DNA of 64,000 nt from Delphinus delphis (Eukaryota > Chordata > Mammalia > Artiodactyla > Delphinidae): positions 35,675,380 through 35,739,379 of the forward strand of contig NC_082700.1 in assembly GCF_949987515.2 (NCBI RefSeq), in the 5' to 3' direction. Shown piece after piece: positions 25,931 through 37,814 of the stretch; the first letter of the stretch is position 1, and every line of letters begins with the position of its first letter. The translations under genes were made by a program, and so were the position numbers. The notes below the pieces were generated by a model. It saw nothing but the letters and a program-made list of their open reading frames with translations. It did no database searches and was not told the origin of the DNA.

Positions 25931-26303
25931 GACTCTATACGGTTTTTGCACTACCTGGAATATGCAGGGTATGCCTGTTTGTGGTTTTCTCCTTGACCTG
26001 TAATATAAAAAATATTGGGGGCTACTAATCTATTTTTACTAATACAAGCTTGGTATTAACAATTCAAAGCTAGAACTTCTCTAGTGTGGTAAAGTACACA
26101 CAAAATTCAGCTGACAAATCATATAAAAGCAGCAAATACTCTATAAATCAGTTTCTAAAAGAATTTTAAAGAGGTAAGGTGATATTTTGCCTAAAACTGA
26201 ACCTGTGCTTCATTTATGCCTACTTAGGAAATGCTGAACTTGTGAAGCAAGCAATGAAAACATGCATGCTGAAGCCACCTGCATCAACTAAAAGAACAGT
26301 TGT
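25931..26303. other. No recognised feature
   Basis: Short spacer between the 5' end of the L1 and a SINE. Its last 14 bases (26290-26303) are the left target duplication of that SINE. Confidence 0.5.
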
Positions 26304-26510
26304 GGGCTTCCCTGGTGGCACAGTGGTTGAGAGTCCGCCTGCTGATGCAGGGGACACGGGTTCGTGCTTTGGTCTGGGAAGATCCCACATGCCGCGGAGC
26401 GGCTGGGCCCGTGAGCCATGGCCACTGAGCTTGTGTGTCCGGAGCCTGTGCTCTGCAATGGGAGAGGCCACAACAGTGAGAGGCCAGTGTACCGCAAAAA
26501 AAAAAAAAAA
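26304..26510 (+). mobile_element. CHR-2-type SINE with 14-bp target duplication
   Basis: Full-length copy: head 'gggcttccctggtggcac', A box 'tggcacagtggttgag', B box region 'gggttcgtgc', end 'ccagtgtaccgc' plus a run of about 14 A. The flanks 'aaaagaacagttgt' at 26290-26303 and 26507-26520 are identical, the target-site duplication of L1-driven insertion. The B box is followed by 'tttgg' where most copies have 'cccgg'. The ORFs over it on both strands (26179-26530) come from the SINE. Confidence 0.97.
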
Positions 26511-26520
26511 GAACAGTTGT

Positions 26521-28904
26521 TAGCTTGCAAGGATCATAAGTAATCTAGTCTTTGCAGAGGGTAGCCTTGAGATCTCCGTGCCTTTTGCTTGTTAACCTCC
26601 CAGCAGCCAGACTTTACTTATCAGACCACAGTCATGGGGTTCTGCTGACTATTAAGCCCCATGAGTTCTGACTTGCAGAGTACTGCAGCATCTGAAGTAG
26701 TCCCTTTTGAGCTTTTTTCTGAGATCCTAGTGACTTTGCCAAGCCTAGAGAGGTCCAGCAGTTCTTCTGAGACCTAGGCATTTTTCTGTAAGGTGTCGTC
26801 TTTGCTCAAGTCCTTGCAATCACTACAGAACTGGCTTGAACATCTTGCACAGGTCTCAGGACTAAAAGGCCAAGTGTTCCTCTGTAAAAATATCACCCGG
26901 ATAGCATCTCTTAGGTTTAAAATACTTTGCTCACAAACTGAAATCCAAGGCCCAGTGCCATACATCCTATACATATGGGTAGCTTTAATTGCTTCCTTAA
27001 ACGACTTTTTTGTTTTATATTTTAGAATAGATAAAGGGTATATCAAAGTTTAAGGTCTCTGTAAAGTAAGGGCTCAAATCTGCAAATGTCCCAAGGAGGG
27101 ACAGGTTCTTGGAAAATATGAACTTTTCAGGAAATCGATTAATAATAGGTACTTTCTGTGGGTAATAAGAGTGGTGATCATCTGTACAAATTTGAGGTAG
27201 ATCACTCACCTGCCCAAGGAGGAATGAGTAAAGTGGTGTAGAGAGGTCATAAAGTACATGAATTGAGAAAATTCCAGTGAATGTGAAAAAGAAATGTTCC
27301 TCACAATCCCCAAGAAGTAACAAGTGAATAGCAACACACCATTGGGGAAAACTGTTGATGGAAGAATATGGTGCAAGAAGAGGAATGAAAGCCTCCAGTT
27401 CTGTAACAGTAAGGGGTTAAAGATAAATAATGGAAACCTAAGAAGCTTAGGGCAATAGCCAGAAAATCAGGAAACTTGGAAATAAGATTTAAAGTTGCCA
27501 AATCAGGCAACAACAGCCTTTTATTTTGTTATATTTGTTTGAAAAGATCAAGGTTGACCTCAACTGTGGAGATCAATTAGGATACATTCCAATTTAAGTA
27601 TTGCTTTCAACTTTAAATTTCCAGTATTGTCTTAAAAAACAAAATAAAATGAAAATGACAATCAAAATAATAAGTAAAAACAATGACTTAATTTTAACTT
27701 ACATTCAAAGAACATTTCCAAAATTATAAAAACAAAATGCAATCACAGCAATGGTTTGTTTGAGTTAAGTGACTACCTAATTACTTTACAGAAAATTACT
27801 TTCTTCCTTAAAACAGCATGAGGTTGCCAAATTTACTCCTGTTGTAGTGAGGAGCCTCACGCTATTTGGCTTCTGGGCTCCATCAGCATTTGTCTGCATC
27901 TGCTTTCATCCTCCTCAAACTCCTCTCAAAAGGAGCCCAGAGAACCTGCAATTCACGTCAGGGCACCCAGCCAGATTAGAAGCTGCCAAATATCAACATC
28001 AGGTTTCCTGAGAAAAATTAAGTTACTTAAGCCTTCTCCCTAGCACATCAATGATGTTGGATAAAAGGTTATGCAATTTGAATCTCTATTTCCACCCCGT
28101 TAGATAAAAAAAATTTGGAAGTGAAAATGTGAGGTTATGATGTGGTTTGGACATTTTACGGTGACCTAACCTTTTCAATTGTTATTCTTACTGTGTCTGG
28201 CTATCATGTTAGCAATTTTCTAAAAATGTTTTTCTACAGTTGTCACACTACAACATGGACAGTAGAATGTGAATGATTTCACGTATTACATTTTAAAAGG
28301 GTTTTGTGGTTCTATGCCCATCTTCAATAATTCATTTACTGTGTGGGAAAATTGATGATATGCATGTGTTTTCACTCTGATTATTGTCTTTCCAATAATT
28401 GATTTTGAATAGATTTATGATAAAGAAATTTAAAATTTGAGACTGAAAGCAATAAGAAACCTCAGTTGCCAGTAATTGAATGGGAAATTTGATTAATATT
28501 TTCATTGATTTTTTCATCAGTAAATGGTAATAATAATAGTATATCCTCATAGTTTTACTTTGAAGTTTAAACAAATTGATATATGTAAAATTTTAAGAAT
28601 ATGTGGTTAGTCATTAATGAAATTAGCTGCAATTATTATATTAACACATATTTTGAATTCCAAATAAAAAGTATATATTGTTAATAACAACAGTAAAAAT
28701 ATTTTAAATGTTTATAGTAGTTTGTCGTTTGAAAACCTGTTTTCACATACATCAATTTGTTTGCCTCTTCTGGCAACTTCATAAACAATAATAATATAAA
28801 AATTCTAAATTTAAGTCCAACTGTCTATTTATTTATTTGTAAAATTTACAAACTAAATACTTTTATGAATTATTCCAAGTCATGTAGGGGAAGAAAATAT
28901 TTCC
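26521..28904. other. No recognised gene
   Basis: The first part, to about 27050, is less AT-rich and has overlapping ORFs on both strands: 26774-27046 reverse (90 codons) and 26793-27053 forward (86 codons). The reverse ORF contains CARCSSQFCSDC, a CX2C-X4-CX2C pattern, but has no other support as a gene. The rest is AT-rich and unassigned. Confidence 0.4.
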
Positions 28905-29400
28905 CTTCTTCCCTTCTAGGCTCTTTGGCTGGTCTAGTAACTAAATTGACATAAACAGATTAACAGGAGAAAAACAAAACTTAATTACAATTGTATAGGA
29001 ACCCCATAAAAAATATGAGATTCAAAGAAGTAACCAAAGCAGGCAAATTTTATACTTTTTAGACAAAGAGCAATAAATTTGTGAAGAATTGACAGGAGAA
29101 AGAAATTTGGGCTTGGGGTAGTAAATTAGTGAGAAAGTAACAAGTTTTGCTTATGTCGCCTTTCTGGCCCTAATTTCCATATTTCCAGTGATATTGATGC
29201 CTTCTACCCTCCTGAAGGTAGGGAAGATACCTTTCTCATGGGAGATTTATCTCCTGCTTTCAAGAGGACAAAGGAGTGTCAGAGTGTCCCCCTAGCACTG
29301 GTTGTTTCATAAGTTACTTTAATTCAAAATAATCAATACACCAAAATGGCATATTTTGGGGTGGCTTATTCTGCTTCCCTTCATATACTTGGTGACTATG
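28905..29400. repeat. Probable old LTR-like repeat, family not named
   Basis: The stretch from 'taaattgacataaacagattaac' through 'gggagatttatctcctgctttcaagagg' to 'aaaatggcatattttggggtggc' looks like a dispersed mammalian LTR I have seen before but cannot name. No coding content. Confidence 0.35.
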
Positions 29401-30837
29401 AAAAGGCATAACTTCAGGATTTTGGCTACAAATCATGACTATCCTATGCTATGAGTTCTCACTTATCAAATGGATACCAGAGTCTTAGAATAGGGGGAAG
29501 TTTTTCAAACTCCCCTCAGACTACACAGACTAGAGTATGATATTTTTCTGCTTGGCTGCTAGGTATAATTAGTTGATACCTCCAAATATATTTCATTATT
29601 GTATATTTGAGTACACACATGATTTTATAATATGTCCTAGAAAAGAGAACTGATGTGGAGTTTGAGATGGAATAAAATCATAAGCTAGATACACCAACAT
29701 GCTATTAATCAAGTGACTTAGTGACTGAATAAAAAAATAATTAATAAATAATAATAATAGGCTTCATTTTATCTGTGGGTGTAAACAATGAATTAATATC
29801 AGAAGGATGTTAATGAGGGAGCTGATTTGGTAACTTTGTCATTCAGGATCTCCCTTAGGTCCTTAACTGTGGGTATTAAGTGTGAATGTATGTGTTTTCC
29901 TTTTTCTTCACATATACTGATAAACACAGTGTTCATGACTCATTTACTTTTTAAAGAAATTTTCTGAATATTCAGGGGTAGTGTCTCTATGGGAAAATTT
30001 TATTATTTATTCAGCTTTCCCTAAATATAGGTAATTAAGAACAGATCCTAAGTTATTTCTAGCAAGTCAAATCGTCAACATTAATATTTAATTAGCCACA
30101 TCATTTTATTAGCCACAAATTACATATCCTATAGGCCACAGGATTAGAATATCTGAGACTACAGAATGGGTCTCCCAAAGTCTCAATCAAAAGAGAAAAG
30201 AAACAAGGAATTTTAGATAAAATATTGCAAACATTTCTCCATATTCTTTCTAAATAATTTCCATCCCACATATTCATATGATGAAAGAGGCAGAAGGACA
30301 GGTTGTGCTGTCCTGTCCAGGTCCCCTATCTCCACTCATGTTTCATAATGGGTTACTGCAACAATTGGCTCTGCATTGTTGCTACATTGTTGGCTCTGCT
30401 TTTAAAGAGTCAAGTTTCCATATCTCCATCTCAATGAAGCTGTAGCCTAAGAGTGAGATGCACCAAATGACTGGTATTCTAAAGTAATTGTTAGGTTGAT
30501 TTAAATAACAAAAGAAATTAATTATGTAAATGTCCAGCTATTCTCACCATTCAGCCTTGATGAGCTTCAGCAGAGAACAGGAAAAGTTGTCTATCTTTTC
30601 TTTTCTCCTTCAATACCCTATGAGAATAATATTCATTCATGTTAAACAGCTCAATGAAACTGACACATTTCTAAAAATAAATATGCTGGAACATATATTG
30701 TATAGAAAGGAGTACGTAAGTCTAACATATTTATAAAAACAGCATAGATATTAAGAGTTGAAGAAACCGAGATATAATTTTAGGAAGAGAAGAATAGTTT
30801 ATAACACAGTAATAAGAAAGTGCCTTTTTATAGCATC
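29401..30837. other. No recognised feature
   Basis: AT-rich sequence; the small ORF at 30530-30736 has no domain. A short direct repeat ('ttgttgctacattgttggctctg') is near 30375-30400. Confidence 0.4.
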
Positions 30838-30975
30838 TACCATAGCTGGAAGGAATTTAGAGATAATGGAATCTAACATCTTCACTTTAGATGTAGATGC
30901 TGATACAGGGAAAAAGCTAAGCTTCATGTCTAAGGCCATATAACTGGTTAGCAATAGAACCTTCACCAGAGCCAA
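30838..30975 (-). repeat. Possible ancient SINE (MIR-like) fragment
   Basis: 'catagctggaaggaatttagagataatgg' and '..aaggccatataactggttagcaatagaacc' resemble the 'agctggaaggaacctcagagatcat...aaggtcacacagctagtaag' pattern of ancient tRNA-SINE-core repeats. Low identity. Confidence 0.35.
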
Positions 30976-31399
30976 GGTATTTGACAAAGAGACCAGATCA
31001 CTTTTCAGAATGTCATAGCTGACTTTCTATTGAGTGATAAAATTGTTTTATTTCATCTTATATAGTGAAAATGCTAAAAGTGAAACTGAGCAGGACCCTA
31101 TGGGGCTCCTGGGCACAAAAACCTTTCTATGTCCCCTTCTCTGAGTTCCAAAGGGCAGGTTCAAATAGTTACTAATCAGGAGAGGGAGGGGATGCAGAGA
31201 CAAGGGAGGAGATGTCAAGAAACAATAGTACAAACTTGGGGGCAGGGTCCTGGTTCCAGTCAAGGGATACACATAACATTACCTTTGAGCTCTTCTCCAG
31301 AACTCAAACCCCCCACCAAATTGAAGATTTGATGAAGCCCTCTTCATTCCAGAACTCACAGTTCGCCTATCATCTCCTGACTCCAGATGATCTTCGGAT

Positions 31400-32290
31400 T
31401 TGTTAGGTAGTTAGTCAAACATTGGCAGCAAGGAAGCAACAGTGGTAAAAAGACAAGAGGGGAGTAGTAGAGTTACACCCCAAGTATCTGGGGACCCTCC
31501 CCTGATCCCATCCAGAATGGGTGAAACTATGCTCGTGAGGTAGACAACTTATCCTGATAAAGAGGGAGCAGTGTAACACAAGAGAACGTCCCTGAGCTGC
31601 GCATGCCCAGACCAGACAGGCATATAACCTATAGTAAACGCAAACCCATAGTTGCATCATTATAATAAAATCTGCATGTGGTTCTCTCCCGCTTCTCTGG
31701 GTGGGCTTTTCTTAGTGAATCAAGGGTAAAGGCATGAGCAATAAGGAACTTGTAATATAACTTGGGACTGGCAATCAAGTAATGATCCCCTGTCTTTCAC
31801 CCATGATCGCCCGCTGCCTTCTTGAAGAACACTCCTTATAAACACCCCTAAGCCCGTACAGGAGGGCTGCTTTCAGTTTGCAGAAACAGCCCACTCTCCC
31901 TCTGAATGTAACTATGCTTTAATAAACTTTGCTTTGCTCTAAAGCCCAAAGTGGTAGCCTGCAATTCTTTGCTTGCTCTCACAAGGACAAAGATTGTTGG
32001 TCCGGGTCTTCCATTGACCTCCTCAGTTGAAGCTATTTGACACAACACATGCCAACCCAGTAATAGATTGAAGAAATGTGAACCCTACATGCACCCTGAT
32101 CCTTATCAGCAACCCAGCCCCTGGACTATAAGAATCCTCACAGACCCCTCTGGGTTGGGGCACTCAGTTTTGAGGGCATTAGCCTATTGTCGCCCCCTTT
32201 GCCTGGCAAAACAATAAAGCCATTCTCTTCTACTTCACCTAAAACTCTGTTTCTGAGATTTAATTGTGTTGGGGTACAGAGGCCGGACTC
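31400..32290 (+). mobile_element. Class I ERV-like LTR, split by a second LTR
   Basis: Left part from about 31400 to 31678 and right part from 32048 to about 32290 read as one LTR. A U3-like section comes first, then a TATA-like 'ctataagaatcc', then AATAAA near 32211 ('aaaacaataaagcc'), then a U5-like 'ctctgtttctgagattta..ggggtaca'. The break falls at the duplicated 'catg' that flanks the inner LTR. Outer ends are approximate, and the family is not named. The 31085-31400 region to the left is unassigned. Confidence 0.4.
31679..32047 (+). mobile_element. Class I ERV-like solo LTR with 4-bp target duplication
   Basis: Begins TG and ends CA (…gacacaaca). The 4-bp sequence 'catg' flanks it on both sides (31675-31678 and 32048-32051), the duplication size of gammaretrovirus-like elements. 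Inside are a TATA box ('ccttataaacacccc' near 31835) and a poly(A) signal AATAAA ('ctttaataaactttg' near 31920), with U5-like 'gcaattctttgcttgctctcac' after it. A 4-bp match alone can arise by chance, but it agrees with the TG/CA ends and the split outer element. Confidence 0.55.
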
Positions 32291-34154
32291 GGCTTTAAGA
32301 GTTTTTATTTCTTGATTTAAGGAGGCATTTTCTGATTCCTAGTTTTACATGAGCCTGAAAAAGAAAATTCTTCCATCATTTACCTAGGCAATCCATGAAT
32401 TCATTTCACTATGTGATGTGGCCCTTGGGTCACAAATACTTGGTTGTGTTACAAATACTTGCTTGTGTTTGTAAAAGTCCTGTAAAAACCCTTAGCTATG
32501 ACTGACACACTCATATTTCTATGAGGGAAGTAGAGAAGAAACAGAGGTAGCAATTTTGAGCAGACTACACTTGAGATGGACAGTGACATTAGATGAGGGA
32601 ATAGGAGAATTGAGAAAGCTTATTTTTCCTTTGTGTTATGAGAAACCTATTTCAGGAATTCGGATTTATTTAACAAGTGTATATATCAAACTTAGATCAA
32701 GAGCACATAGGAAATTCTTAAATGAATCAGATGTGATCATCTCAGCCTTTAAGTTATGAACAATTAATTGAGGGTATAAGAGAAAACATGAAGCAGATAT
32801 TTAACTGAGAGCACTTTGCAAAAGCACTTAAAGACTATATGGCACATAATTAACAGTGCTGAACAGTTATTCACAGACACAAAATTAGAATGTGATATAC
32901 ACTGTAATAATGCCTGTAGCCTAACACAAGGAAAAAGAGGCATTCTTAGTAGGGCTTGAATAAATAGGTAAGATTTTAACTAATCTAACTTGACAAGAAT
33001 GAATACATGACAGAAGCAGTGTGAGGAGAACTAAGAAGTCAGGAAAAAAATAAATAAACAGTAGGCTCTTTCAGTAAGCAATGTAAATATAACTCTGAAA
33101 ATATTTGTTCTTTTACATTAGTCATATACACTCATGAAAAGAATGTAGGTATGTCATCCCCAACCTGCAACAAACAATAAATTGGCCCAGATTCTTCAGT
33201 CTGTTTGTTTTGATTTCCTCTGTAAATTTCCTTCATTTCAAAATTGTGCTTTTTTGATAATTTAGACCTAATTGCATAATAATGGTCTTTTATATGTACA
33301 TGGTTCTGGCTTTCCTTTTTTCTGTTTCCTATGCTTATCATATGTATGTCACTAACATTTGCATTATTTATATCTTTAGAGGCAAAGCATGATCTGTAAT
33401 TATAAGCAAAGAAAATCAACACCTTCTTACCAAAAGACAGATTGCCTTAAGTAGAACAACAGTTATGAAAAATTGAAAAAAAAAAATGTGGAAGTCCCAA
33501 CCTAACAACAGATGCTGCTGTTTCTACCAAACATTGTTCTGTCTCTAAGCCTCATTTCTGAAAAAGTGTGAAGTTAATCAACACAATATATCAATAATTG
33601 TATTTACAAAGTTTATATTGATAATCTCTGTGCAATTAAGATTCTTTGAAACCCATCTAAATCATTAATATACTTTAAACAATATCTTGAATTTAAAAGT
33701 TATATATTTGTTATTTGACAGTAAAATTGTTGACAAAGAGACTTTTTATCATTCTTAATTAAAGTGATTGGAATATTTTGTACTGATTATATTGTTTTTC
33801 TTGAGCAGACTCAAGAGAGTTTTTTGACGTTGACGTAGACTTTTCACAAAAAAAATCTTCACAGGCACTACTTAAACTTGCCTCTCCCTTATAAACTTGT
33901 ACAAATTACCCATTCTAAATAGATATATGCATAGGTATAAGTGAAGCTATAGACAGATATCAATTGATTATGTATAAATATATTGGAAAATATCCTTATG
34001 CATACATATATATTTAGATATATACAGGTATACATGTATGTGTATATTGAGGACGGTCAATGCTATGATGTAATGTGATGTTTAAAGACAGTGGGATCAC
34101 ATGGCAGGAGTCAGGAGATTCACTTGAGTGTGGGTCAGATAAGCTTCATAGTGT
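32291..34154. other. No recognised feature
   Basis: AT-rich flank between the LTR cluster and the provirus. ORFs at 32556-32759 and 33132-33422 have no domain. Confidence 0.45.
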
Positions 34155-34521
34155 TGATCTAAAACAAATAGACTACCAGCTATTTCTTCAGGAAAAATAG
34201 GTTGCTTCAGATCAGCAAAGAATTGCAATTTGAGGTCTGCAACTATGGTGAGCCATGTGCAAGTCCCCTAAAAAATGGAGAAAAGAACTCTTTTATACAG
34301 GGAAAAGGGAAACTGGGAGGGCTATAGTAAACAAAGAGAGCACATTTGTCCTTGGCTGAGTCCTGACAGTCTCTCATTGGCTGAGCTTTTGCCAGGCAAA
34401 GAAGAGGGAGTCTTTCTTCTCCCTCTTGGGCTCTGCTATCAACATAGGGCATAGGAGTGCCCACTTCTGGCCTCCCAACTCTATTTTAATTGAAGTTTCT
34501 GCTTATTAACTTATCTTTACG
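34155..34521 (-). repeat. 3' LTR of the provirus
   Basis: Aligns along its length with 39740-40123, for example 'atggtgagcca.gtgcaagt', 'gacagtctctcattggctgagct' and 'agaagagggag'. A TATA box (TATAAA on the reverse strand) is at 34292-34297. The AATAAA present in the 5' LTR is lost here, and the 24-base A run of the 5' LTR is absent. The start-proximal TG reads CG on the reverse strand. Confidence 0.88.
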
Positions 34522-34536
34522 TTTCCCTCTTTTTAT
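34522..34536 (-). other. Polypurine tract next to the 3' LTR
   Basis: On the reverse strand the bases just before the LTR read AAAAAGAGGGAAA, the usual site for starting plus-strand DNA synthesis. Position directly at the LTR edge supports the call. Confidence 0.6.
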
Positions 34537-35700
34537 CAAGATCTTTCTCTGAAAGCATTGTTGTTCAAAAGTCAGGTTTTCTGGTTTCAGTGACTTTTTG
34601 TCACTCAATGCCTGGGAGAACCTTTCTGGGTGTAGTGTCTCACATAAGAAGGAAAATGCACAGATGCAAAAACTATTGAGGTCACTTCTGAGTAACAAGG
34701 AGGGGTAGGAGGGAGAACTCTCAGGCATTTTTAATCTAAAGTCCATATGTTACCAAGATCATCAAACATAGACATTGAAGATTATCTGAAACATTATGCC
34801 ATCATCAAAGGTTTGGCAGACAAACTTCCAACACATCTGGTCAGGAGATCTCAGAACAGCTGTCTCATCAGATGTCATTCGCTTCAATTCAGGGAAACTT
34901 TTACTTTTGGATCATCAGATAATGTGCAGGTTCACTCAGGGTTCCGTGATTTCTTTAGTTGTGTCACATGAATCCAAGAGTCTATTTCTTGAGTTTGATG
35001 GCATAAGGCTTGGTTCACAGCACCTGATAGGAGCCTTTCCAGCAGTGTTAAAGAGAGTCTTTCACAAGGTATGTTTTCTAGTGGATGGCATCTCCAGGTT
35101 GCAAGGTATGATGCTTAAGGTACTAATCTCCTGAGGTTGCACTGTGAAAAGATTGCTCTACCAAAACATGTTACTTTTAATAGAAACAATTAGGCCTGTG
35201 CAATATTGGAGTGTCTCTCCTTTGTCAGTTGTGGGTTAAAAGAGGCAGGGGCCAAGTGCATTATGTGTCCTTTGACTATCTCAAAGGCTGAGGGTTTAGG
35301 AGTTCCCAAGGGGGTGGATCTGAGATTCAGGACTAAGGGCACTCTTTTTGGACAAGGTATTTGGAGGGCCTCTACAGATTTTGCCATTGAGTCTTAATAA
35401 TGCCATTAGTGCATTTGACTAAACCAGAGAATTGAGAGTGGTAAGAACAGTGAAAATGTTGAAAAACTAGCCAAACAGCACAGGCTTGTCCAAGTACCTG
35501 ACAAGTAAAATAATGGGCTCCTTGATCACTATGAAGTTCAAGAGGAGGTCCTCAGCTAGGGATAATCTGTTCCAAAGGATGTTAGCCATGAAAGAGGCAG
35601 TAGCCTGATCACAATGGAAGGCTTCAGTCTAGTCTGTGTGAAAACATAGAGTACATGACTAAAACATGTGTATATTCATTAGACAGAGGAAGTTATATGA
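34537..35700 (-). pseudogene. Provirus 3' remnant: integrase region, env largely absent
   Basis: This stretch follows RNase H and precedes the polypurine tract. Short reverse-strand ORFs (34486-34746, 35190-35387) carry fragments that, from position, should be integrase and perhaps a trace of env. I do not see an intact HHCC zinc-binding or DDE catalytic pattern. The roughly 1.2 kb available is far less than integrase plus env would need, so a large deletion has removed env. Forward ORFs here (34747-34971, 34796-35134) are shadows. Confidence 0.5.
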
Positions 35701-36480
35701 AATCCATTTGCTAGAGCTTGAAAGGTCCATTAAGCACTTTAAAATGTCTGGGAGCTGTACAAACAGGTTTCACTGGGTTGTACTTTGAACAAATGGGCCA
35801 AGTGAATTATATACTTTTTTGTAGCCTTATTAATGTTTCCCCAGCATCACTGATTCATGAAAGCTATTGTTTTGTCAATAGACCACTGGTTTAGTGCATG
35901 TACAGTGATTAAAAGTGGAAATTTTAGTTTCCTGTAGGACTGAGTTGTTATTTGGTCCAAACCAGAGTTTTCTCTTTTTATTAAGCCTGTAATTGTTGAG
36001 TTTTCACTCTTGTTTTTCTTTTTCTGAGGCTAGTTATTGTGCTTCTCTGGCCAGTTTTTCTAAGTTATCATTTGGGGAAATATCTCTTTGGACCATGACA
36101 GAGGTTTGACTGCTGTTAGTTCCTTTAAGGGCAACATTTCTTGCAGAAATGTCAACAAGGTAATTTCCCTTAGCTTCCAGAGAGTCAAGTTTAGAATGTC
36201 CTGAAATCTTAATAATAGCTAAAGTGGCAGGTATAAGTATTGCATCCAATAATTCCTGAACATAGGGGCCGTTTTAAATTTTATTTCCACTCCAAGTAAG
36301 GAAGCCATGTTGCTTCCACAACATTTCAAAATCATGACCTACTCTGAACGGATAACTATTAGCAGTATAAATACTGGAAGTGTTGCCATTTGCTAAAGTG
36401 CAAGCCTGAGTGTTGTCCTTTGCTAAAGTGCAAGCCTGAGTAAGAGCACGTAATTCAGTGTGTTGGACCAAAATAGCAAT
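35701..36480 (-). pseudogene. Provirus RNase H and start of integrase, with tandem duplications
   Basis: Reverse ORFs at 36274-36471 and 36034-36249 read through the RNase H C-terminal region. HTELRALTQACTLAKDN, IYTANSYPFRVGHDFEMLW and the following KISGHSKLDSLEAKGN match the retroviral RNase H order (the E of 'ELRAL', the D/N of 'YTDS.YA' and the H/D of 'GH...D...GN'). The acidic residue expected in YTDSRY-type motifs reads N here. A 30-bp unit encoding TQACTLA is present twice in tandem (about 36384-36441). RNase H removes genomic RNA during reverse transcription; this copy is interrupted by stops. Confidence 0.75.
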
Positions 36481-37390
36481 AGGTGCTTCCTCAACAATAT
36501 CAAAAGGTGCTGCCTCAACAATATCAAAAGGAGTTGCGATAGCATACCCAGCACTATATTGCTACTGTTATCTTTTAAATAAGAACCATTAGTGAACCAT
36601 GAGAAGTCAGCATTACCTTAACAAATTTCCTATAGATAATTACACTATATCTTGTGAGGTGGCTTGAGAAAAATAACAAAGAAGCACATTTTCTGCATAT
36701 TACAACAAAGTAGAACCTCAAGGAAATTTTATACCGTCCAATTCAGCCTTCAGAATTTATGAGAAACAAGGACTCCACTCAGTAAAACCCTGAGGCGTTA
36801 TTGTCCAAGTGAGTTGTTTTTTGTTTTTTTTTTTTTTCCCCAAGAGAAGACATAAAGGTATTGGATAGCTTTATCAACTGAAATACAAAAGAATGAACAC
36901 CATAAATTGCAGTCAAGAATTTACTTTAGGTGGGAATGGAAGTTGGTAACATCTAAGGGTTAGGAACAACATGTTGTTGAGAGATAACAACGTCGTCTAT
37001 TTTTCTGAGGCCCTGGACAAACCTCCACCCTCAGCCCTTAGGTTTTCTCAACATTAAAATGGGAGTATTATAGGGCCTAGTACAAGGGCTAATGGGTCCT
37101 TGAGCCATATAACTGTCTATAGTGAGCTTTATGCCTTGAAGTGTTTCTATACTTATAAGGTATGATTTGTTCTGGGAGGAGGTTTTGAGAGTTCTATTTG
37201 AATCTTCATGGGAGGGCTGCTGTGAATTTGGCCAACATCAATTGAAGACTTTGCCTGTAAGGAAGGTTGTAGCTGATTCAATGGGACAAATTATCAGTGT
37301 TTCCAGGATTAGCTCTAATACCATCATATATGGAGCGAATAAAAGATGTCAAAGAGTCATTTAATTCACCTGGTTAATTTGATGACTACT
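36481..37390 (-). pseudogene. Provirus reverse transcriptase remnant
   Basis: Located between protease and RNase H on the reverse strand. The polymerase signature that should read Y-V-D-D, followed by a conserved 'LLLC...QATSQ' segment, reads YAEN then VLLCYFSQATSQ (YAEN at 36688-36699), with a stop codon just before it. Both catalytic aspartates are therefore gone. Upstream are fragments such as TPQGFTEWSP, the 'PQGF..SP' block of gammaretroviral RT. A T-rich run near 36820-36838 disrupts the frame further. A second small tandem duplication (about 25 bp, 'caacaatatcaaaagg') is at about 36485-36532. Confidence 0.75.
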
Positions 37391-37391
37391 G

Positions 37392-37760
37392 TCAGATTTT
37401 AGAATTATTTCCCCCTTTTGGGAGAAAGAAATTCTGGCATGATACTTCTCTAAGAAGTCTCAGCCAAATAAATGAACGGGGTGGAAGAACTAAGGAGAAA
37501 AGCATCTGTATATAATCAAAGGGCCTAAACAAAAATGAAGTTTTAAAGGCAGCAACATTTTGAGGTTCATTAGAGATCCTCACTATTTGAACTGTTTTCA
37601 TACTCTGAGGCAGGGACACTGAGAGTTTGGCTCTGATTTCATTTAGGACTGAAAGAGACTCATCTCTAATCTGGAGAAATGTTTCTCCAAGCTGATTAAG
37701 AGGGAGGATTGGGAAGAGCCCCTGTTCTTCCTCAGAGACCCATCATTGAGAACTGGGAGG
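37392..37760 (-). pseudogene. Provirus protease remnant
   Basis: The reverse ORF at 37392-37619 ends with a segment (around LRLLREVSCQNFFLPKG) that corresponds to the retroviral protease 'LLGRDLL.K...I.F.PKG' C-terminus. The preceding 'ESLSVLN' could be what is left of the active-site 'DTGA.YSVL' block. I do not see an intact D-T-G triad, so no active aspartic protease is encoded. Confidence 0.6.
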
Positions 37761-37814
37761 ATGTTGGAAAAGCTGGTTAGAAGGTTGAAGGCATCTGAAG
37801 TGCTTAAATTTGTA

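Noticed and set aside
26304..26380. tRNA gene suggested by A and B boxes
   Set aside because: The boxes belong to the tRNA-derived head of a SINE; no cloverleaf or anticodon arm is preserved. The same holds for the other four SINE copies.
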